Assembly (NCBI RefSeq): GCF_009498215.1
Contig: NZ_CP043498.1
Location: 930,001-994,000, forward strand
Source of the DNA: Rhizobium grahamii
Lineage (GTDB): Bacteria > Pseudomonadota > Alphaproteobacteria > Rhizobiales > Rhizobiaceae
Length of the DNA: 64,000 bases
Direction of reading: 5' to 3'
The notes beneath the pieces were generated by a model, which was not told where the DNA came from, did no database searches, and saw only the letters and a program-made list of their open reading frames with translations. Positions 60,447 to 64,000 of the stretch are shown one piece after another. How positions within the stretch are numbered: position 1 is the first letter of the stretch; each line of letters opens with the position of its first letter. The translations under genes and the position numbers were made by a program.

Positions 60447-60851
60447 ATGCTGGGCCGCGTCAATCATATCGCGATCGCCGTACCGGATCTGGCCGCAGCC
60501 ATTTCCGCGTATAGAGACACATTAGGCGCTGTCGTATCGGCCGCACAGGCTCTGCCCGAACATGGCGTCACCGTGGTTTTCGTCGAGCTGCCGAACACGA
60601 AGGTCGAACTCTTGGAGCCGCTGGGTGAGGGCTCACCAATCACCGCGTTCCTAGAGAAGAGCCCGGCTGGCGGGATGCATCACATCTGTTATGAGGTCGC
60701 GGACCTGCTTGCCGCACGGGATCAGCTCGTCGCCTCGGGCGCACGGGTGCTCGGCAACGGTGATCCGAAGATTGGCGCCCACGGCAAGCCGGTACTGTTC
60801 CTGCATCCGAAGGACTTCTTCGGAACGTTGATCGAGCTCGAGCAGGTTTAA
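60447..60851 (+). CDS. mce: methylmalonyl-CoA epimerase
   Basis: The 134-residue VOC protein has the metal ligands in VNHIAIAVPDL, GGMHHICYEV and the final LIELEQV Glu. It interconverts (2R)- and (2S)-methylmalonyl-CoA in propionate use. It starts five bases after the rnj stop. Confidence 0.93.
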   Translation: MLGRVNHIAIAVPDLAAAISAYRDTLGAVVSAAQALPEHGVTVVFVELPNTKVELLEPLGEGSPITAFLEKSPAGGMHHICYEVADLLAARDQLVASGARVLGNGDPKIGAHGKPVLFLHPKDFFGTLIELEQV

Positions 60852-60970
60852 GGCTGGCTGCGGCAGAGTGACCCAAGCCGGGTGAAACGAACGAGCCCTC
60901 TTGGATTTGGCTGCCGTGAAGGCTTATAAGCGCGCAACGATACCGTATGGCACGGTGCATGGGATAACGA

Positions 60971-61252
60971 ATGCTGCAGACATTTCTCCAGGGCTTCGCC
61001 GTCTATTTCATCGTCTGGTGGATTACGCTTTTCGGCGTGCTGCCGATTGGTTTACGCACGCAGGCTGAAGACAACGATATCGTGCTCGGCACGGTGCCTA
61101 GCGCGCCCACCAAGTTTCGTCCGCTCTTCGTCTTCTCGCTGACCACGATCGTCTCGGCGGTAATCTACGCGGCCTGGTATATCTCGTCGAATTACTTCGG
61201 CTGGGGCTTTGATGCCCTGCCTCAGATCGGCCCGTCCTTCTCGAACGTTTAA
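60971..61252 (+). CDS. DUF1467 membrane protein
   Basis: The 93-residue protein has two membrane helices (about 8-28 and 50-72) with VYFIVWWITLFGVLPIGLR, the DUF1467 hallmark of alphaproteobacteria. The role is unknown. It lies between mce and proS on the same strand. Confidence 0.9.
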   Translation: MLQTFLQGFAVYFIVWWITLFGVLPIGLRTQAEDNDIVLGTVPSAPTKFRPLFVFSLTTIVSAVIYAAWYISSNYFGWGFDALPQIGPSFSNV

Positions 61253-61393
61253 GGGCGCTTGCTCAAAGCTTGAGCAGTTGCTTCCACAAGCTGTCATACC
61301 CACGTCATGGAAGTCAGGCATGTGCCTTCCGTAACGGAAATCCAGCCTTTCGTTACGTCAGGTTGATGTCGGGTGCTACGGAAAAGCCAAAAA

Positions 61394-61418
61394 AAAACAA
61401 GGCTAAAAGCCTTGTTTT
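61394..61418. terminator. hairpin terminator after DUF1467
   Basis: Ten-base stem (61394-61403 with 61409-61418) with A run before and T run in the stem end, 142 bases past the DUF1467 stop; it can act in both directions. Confidence 0.65.
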
Positions 61419-61584
61419 AAGTATCGCGTGATCTGTAACCGTTGCCGGGGCTGCGACGAGCGCGCCTAAGATCTGATCCTCCCAAGACTTGACCGCGAAT
61501 TTGACGGAGATTAACTCTCTGCCTGTTTTGTGGGCTAAAGCTAGCTCAAAGATTGGGCTTTGTCATCAGGTTTTTTTGCATTTT

Positions 61585-61607
61585 TGCTACAGTGTAGCAT
61601 TTTTTTT
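61585..61607 (+). terminator. short terminator-like hairpin with eight T
   Basis: Six-base stem (61585-61590 with 61594-61599), three-base loop and then TTTTTTTT. It lies between the DUF1467 terminator and the proS promoter with no gene ending just upstream; may end a small RNA. Confidence 0.5.
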
Positions 61608-61610
61608 CTG

Positions 61611-61641
61611 TTGATAAGGATTTCTTGCAAACCATTATAAT
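61611..61641 (+). promoter_or_regulatory. possible proS promoter
   Basis: TTGATA (61611-61616), 19-base spacer and a consensus TATAAT (61636-61641). The spacer is long, but the -10 is perfect. It lies 175 bases before proS. Confidence 0.5.
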
Positions 61642-61815
61642 CACGTACTTTTCTACAATGGTGCCATTTTGTTGGCCGAACTTGCTGGTACGGAAGGTGG
61701 CTTGCATCTGTCGCGGGTTTCTTTCCTCCCGCGAAGCGGCTATGAACGCTGCCAATATTAACGACCGCCTTCGATTCCGCATTCTGCGGCATCTCAACTG
61801 TTCCGGAAGTTCGCC

Positions 61816-63138
61816 ATGCGTCTGTCCCGCTATTTCATGCCCATCCTCAAGGAAAACCCCAAGGAAGCGGAGATCGTTTCCCACCGGCTGATGCTGCGTG
61901 CCGGTATGATCCGGCAGCAGTCGCAGGGCATCTATTCGTGGCTGCCGCTCGGCAAACGCATCCTCGACAAGGTCAACAATATCATCCGCGAAGAGCAGAA
62001 CCGCGCAGGCGCGATCGAACTGTCGATGCCGACGCTGCAGTCGGCCGAGCTCTGGCAGGAAAGCGGCCGTTACGATGCTTACGGCAAGGAAATGCTGCGC
62101 ATCAAGGATCGCCAGGACCGTCCCATGCTGTACGGCCCGACCAACGAAGAAATGGTCACGGATATCTTCCGGTCCTACGTAAAGTCCTACAAGAGCCTGC
62201 CGCTCAATCTCTATCACATCCAGCTGAAGTTCCGTGACGAGATTCGTCCGCGCTTCGGCACCATGCGCTCGCGCGAATTCCTGATGAAGGATGCCTACTC
62301 CTTCGATCTGACCAAAGAAGACGCCGTTCACTCCTATAACAAGATGTTCGCGGCCTACCTTCGCACGTTCGACCGTCTCGGTCTGCGCGCCATTCCGATG
62401 CGCGCCGATACCGGCCCGATCGGCGGCAATCACAGCCACGAGTTCATCATTCTCGCTGACACCGGCGAGTCTGAAGTGTTCTCGCACCGCGATTTCGTGA
62501 ACTTCGACATTCCGGCAGCCGATATCGATTTCGACGACGTCGCCGACATGCAGGCGATCTTCGACAAGTGGACATCGGTTTATGCCGCGACCTCGGAGAT
62601 GCACGACGAAGCCGCATTCGACGCCATTCCCGAGAGCGATCGCCTTTCGGCGCGCGGCATCGAAGTCGGTCACATCTTCTACTTCGGCACCAAGTACTCC
62701 GAGCCGATGGGTGCGAAGGTGCAGGGACCTGACGGCAAGGAACACGTTGTTCACATGGGTTCTTACGGTATCGGTCCGACCCGCCTTGTTCCCGCCATCA
62801 TCGAAGCATCGCATGACGAGAACGGAATCATCTGGCCGGCGTCCGTTGCGCCGTTCGATGTGGTCGTGATCAACATGAAGGCCGGTGATGCGGCGTGCGA
62901 TGCTGCGTGCGAAAAGATCTACGCAGAACTCTCGAACGCCGGCAAGGACGTCCTTTACGACGATACCGACGACCGCGCCGGAACGAAGTTTGCGACCGCC
63001 GACCTGATCGGCGTCCCGCTCCAGATCATTGCCGGCCCGCGTGCGGTCGCGAGCGGCGAAGTCGAAGTCAAGGACCGCAAGACGGGCGCTCGCGAAACGA
63101 TGACCATCGACGCGGCGATCAAGAAGCTCGCAGGCTAA
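61816..63138 (+). CDS. proS: prolyl-tRNA synthetase (short, class II)
   Basis: The 440-residue enzyme has motif 1 ([23 protein letters not shown]), motif 2 ([18 protein letters not shown], then [11 protein letters not shown]) and motif 3 ([17 protein letters not shown]). It lacks the editing insertion found in E. coli ProS, the usual state in alphaproteobacteria. Its start ATG at 61816 has GGAAG nearby. Confidence 0.97.
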   Translation: MRLSRYFMPILKENPKEAEIVSHRLMLRAGMIRQQSQGIYSWLPLGKRILDKVNNIIREEQNRAGAIELSMPTLQSAELWQESGRYDAYGKEMLRIKDRQDRPMLYGPTNEEMVTDIFRSYVKSYKSLPLNLYHIQLKFRDEIRPRFGTMRSREFLMKDAYSFDLTKEDAVHSYNKMFAAYLRTFDRLGLRAIPMRADTGPIGGNHSHEFIILADTGESEVFSHRDFVNFDIPAADIDFDDVADMQAIFDKWTSVYAATSEMHDEAAFDAIPESDRLSARGIEVGHIFYFGTKYSEPMGAKVQGPDGKEHVVHMGSYGIGPTRLVPAIIEASHDENGIIWPASVAPFDVVVINMKAGDAACDAACEKIYAELSNAGKDVLYDDTDDRAGTKFATADLIGVPLQIIAGPRAVASGEVEVKDRKTGARETMTIDAAIKKLAG

Positions 63139-63153
63139 GAAAGCGGAGGCGAA

Positions 63154-64000
63154 ATGGCAGATGCAACGGTGAGCCAGCGGGGTTCCACATCCGGCCCGGC
63201 GCCGGCCAGCCGGCCATTTTCCGCCTTTGAAAGACTTGTGGCGTGGCGCTATCTGCGCGCCCGCCGCAAGGAGGCATTCATTTCCGTGATCGCCGGCTTT
63301 TCCTTCATCGGAATCATGCTCGGAGTCGCGACGCTGATCATCGTCATGGCTGTCATGAACGGCTTCCGCACGGAGCTGATTTCGCGCATTCTCGGCATCA
63401 ACGGTCACATGATCGTGCAGCCGATCGACGGTCCCTTTACCGACTACGCTGCCTTGACGGATCGCCTTGGCGCGGTCCCAGGCATCAAGCTCGCGCTGCC
63501 GCTCGTCGAAGGCCAGACGCTGGCTTCCGGTCAGGGCGGCGCCGGCACGGGTGCCCTCGTGCGCGGTATCCGCGCCGAGGATCTCGACAAGGTCAAGACG
63601 ATCTCCAGCAACATCAAGTCCGGCGACCTCGTCGGCTTTGCTGCCGGGCAGGGCGTGTTGATCGGCTCCCGCATGGCCGACCAGCTCGGACTGCAGGCGG
63701 GCGACAATATTACGCTGATCTCACCGGAGGGTGACATCACGCCGATGGGCGTCAATCCACGGGTCAAGTCCTACAAGGTGTCAGGCATATTCGAGATCGG
63801 CATGTCGGAATACGATGCCTCGATCATCTATATGCCGCTCGAGGAATCTCAGCTCTATTTCAATGCGGATGGTCTGGTTCAATCGATCGAGCTTTTCGCC
63901 GACAATCCTGACGATATCGACAACCTGCGTCCGAAGGTCGAGGCAGCCGCCGGCCGGCAGATTGCGATAACCGACTGGCGCCAGCGCAACCAGACATTCT
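63154..64000 (+). CDS. LolC/LolE family lipoprotein-releasing ABC permease (partial, cut by window end)
   Basis: The visible 282 residues begin MADATVSQRGSTSG, then ERLVAWRYLRARRKEAFISV leading to a membrane helix (about 40-65), and a long periplasmic domain with GTGALVRGIRAED. This is the FtsX-like permease of LolCDE, which extracts lipoproteins from the inner membrane. GCGGAGGCGAA lies before the ATG. It follows proS by 15 bases, the standard rhizobial order. Confidence 0.92.
   Translation, partial: MADATVSQRGSTSGPAPASRPFSAFERLVAWRYLRARRKEAFISVIAGFSFIGIMLGVATLIIVMAVMNGFRTELISRILGINGHMIVQPIDGPFTDYAALTDRLGAVPGIKLALPLVEGQTLASGQGGAGTGALVRGIRAEDLDKVKTISSNIKSGDLVGFAAGQGVLIGSRMADQLGLQAGDNITLISPEGDITPMGVNPRVKSYKVSGIFEIGMSEYDASIIYMPLEESQLYFNADGLVQSIELFADNPDDIDNLRPKVEAAAGRQIAITDWRQRNQTF

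Larger units (their letters stand above)
61253..61815. other. spacer between DUF1467 and proS
   Basis: This 563-base A+T-rich stretch holds a hairpin (61260-61266 with 61270-61276), two terminator-like structures and a promoter-like element. A small plus-strand frame at 61625 overlaps proS out of frame and looks non-coding. Confidence 0.5.

Noticed and set aside
61625..61891. 88-residue frame before proS
   Set aside because: Overlaps the start of proS in another frame and has no family features.
61546..63408. 620-residue antisense frame across proS
   Set aside because: Shadow of proS with highly charged low-complexity composition.

Overview
The window looks like chromosome of an alphaproteobacterium in the Rhizobiaceae (Rhizobium, Agrobacterium or Ensifer type). 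The evidence is high G+C content, the dctA-dctBD divergon with a sigma-54 promoter, the order clpP-clpX-lon-hupB, an FMN riboswitch ahead of a ribN-type transporter, a nuoA-N operon with lineage-specific insertions, and several Rhizobiales families (DUF1883, DUF1467, short type-2 ArgC). I cannot name the species. Almost everything is core or conserved metabolism. I see no prophage, insertion sequence, CRISPR array, toxin-antitoxin or defence island.

Layout. Positions 1-7.2 kb hold a truncated gene end, a small LprI-like secreted protein, a YkvA-type membrane protein, a degP-rarA pair, DUF1883, a DapA-like protein lacking the Schiff-base lysine next to a 51-residue membrane protein, DoxX and DUF4239 genes. 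From 7.2 to 21.3 kb come a TauE/SafE permease, argC, an agmatinase, a cyclase-TPR protein, a VOC protein, rplM-rpsI with a clear promoter, a thioesterase, enoyl-CoA hydratase, an EamA transporter, a CoA-binding protein with an O-acetylhomoserine sulfhydrylase, an acetyltransferase, a cupin, and a divergent MarR/SDR pair. From 21.4 to 29 kb is the C4-dicarboxylate system (dctD, dctB, dctA), a cytochrome P450 and a diguanylate cyclase. From 29.2 to 34.8 kb is the proteolysis cluster clpP, clpX, lon and hupB. From 34.9 to 40.6 kb are the FMN riboswitch with ribN, a phytase-like esterase preceded by a PHO-box-like repeat, an aldo/keto reductase, a cupin and a methyltransferase.

Three tRNA genes (Val, and two identical Asp copies) precede the 16-kb nuo operon (41.8-58 kb). 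The operon encodes all 14 complex I subunits plus a small secreted protein between nuoD and nuoE and a helix-hairpin-helix protein between nuoF and nuoG. The latter resembles an extension fused to NuoE. birA, RNase J, a methylmalonyl-CoA epimerase and DUF1467 follow in the same direction, then proS and the start of a lolC/lolE-type gene cut by the window edge.

The most unusual property of the sequence is five otherwise intact genes (rarA, the cyclase, metY, the phytase-like gene, nuoB) that each carry one -1 frameshift. In four of them I can place it as loss of one G. This looks more like residual sequencing error than real gene decay. No clear new multi-gene system is present. The best leads are the helix-hairpin-helix modules and small secreted protein inside the complex I operon, the PHO-box/phytase-like unit, the degenerate DapA with its small membrane partner, and several structured leaders.
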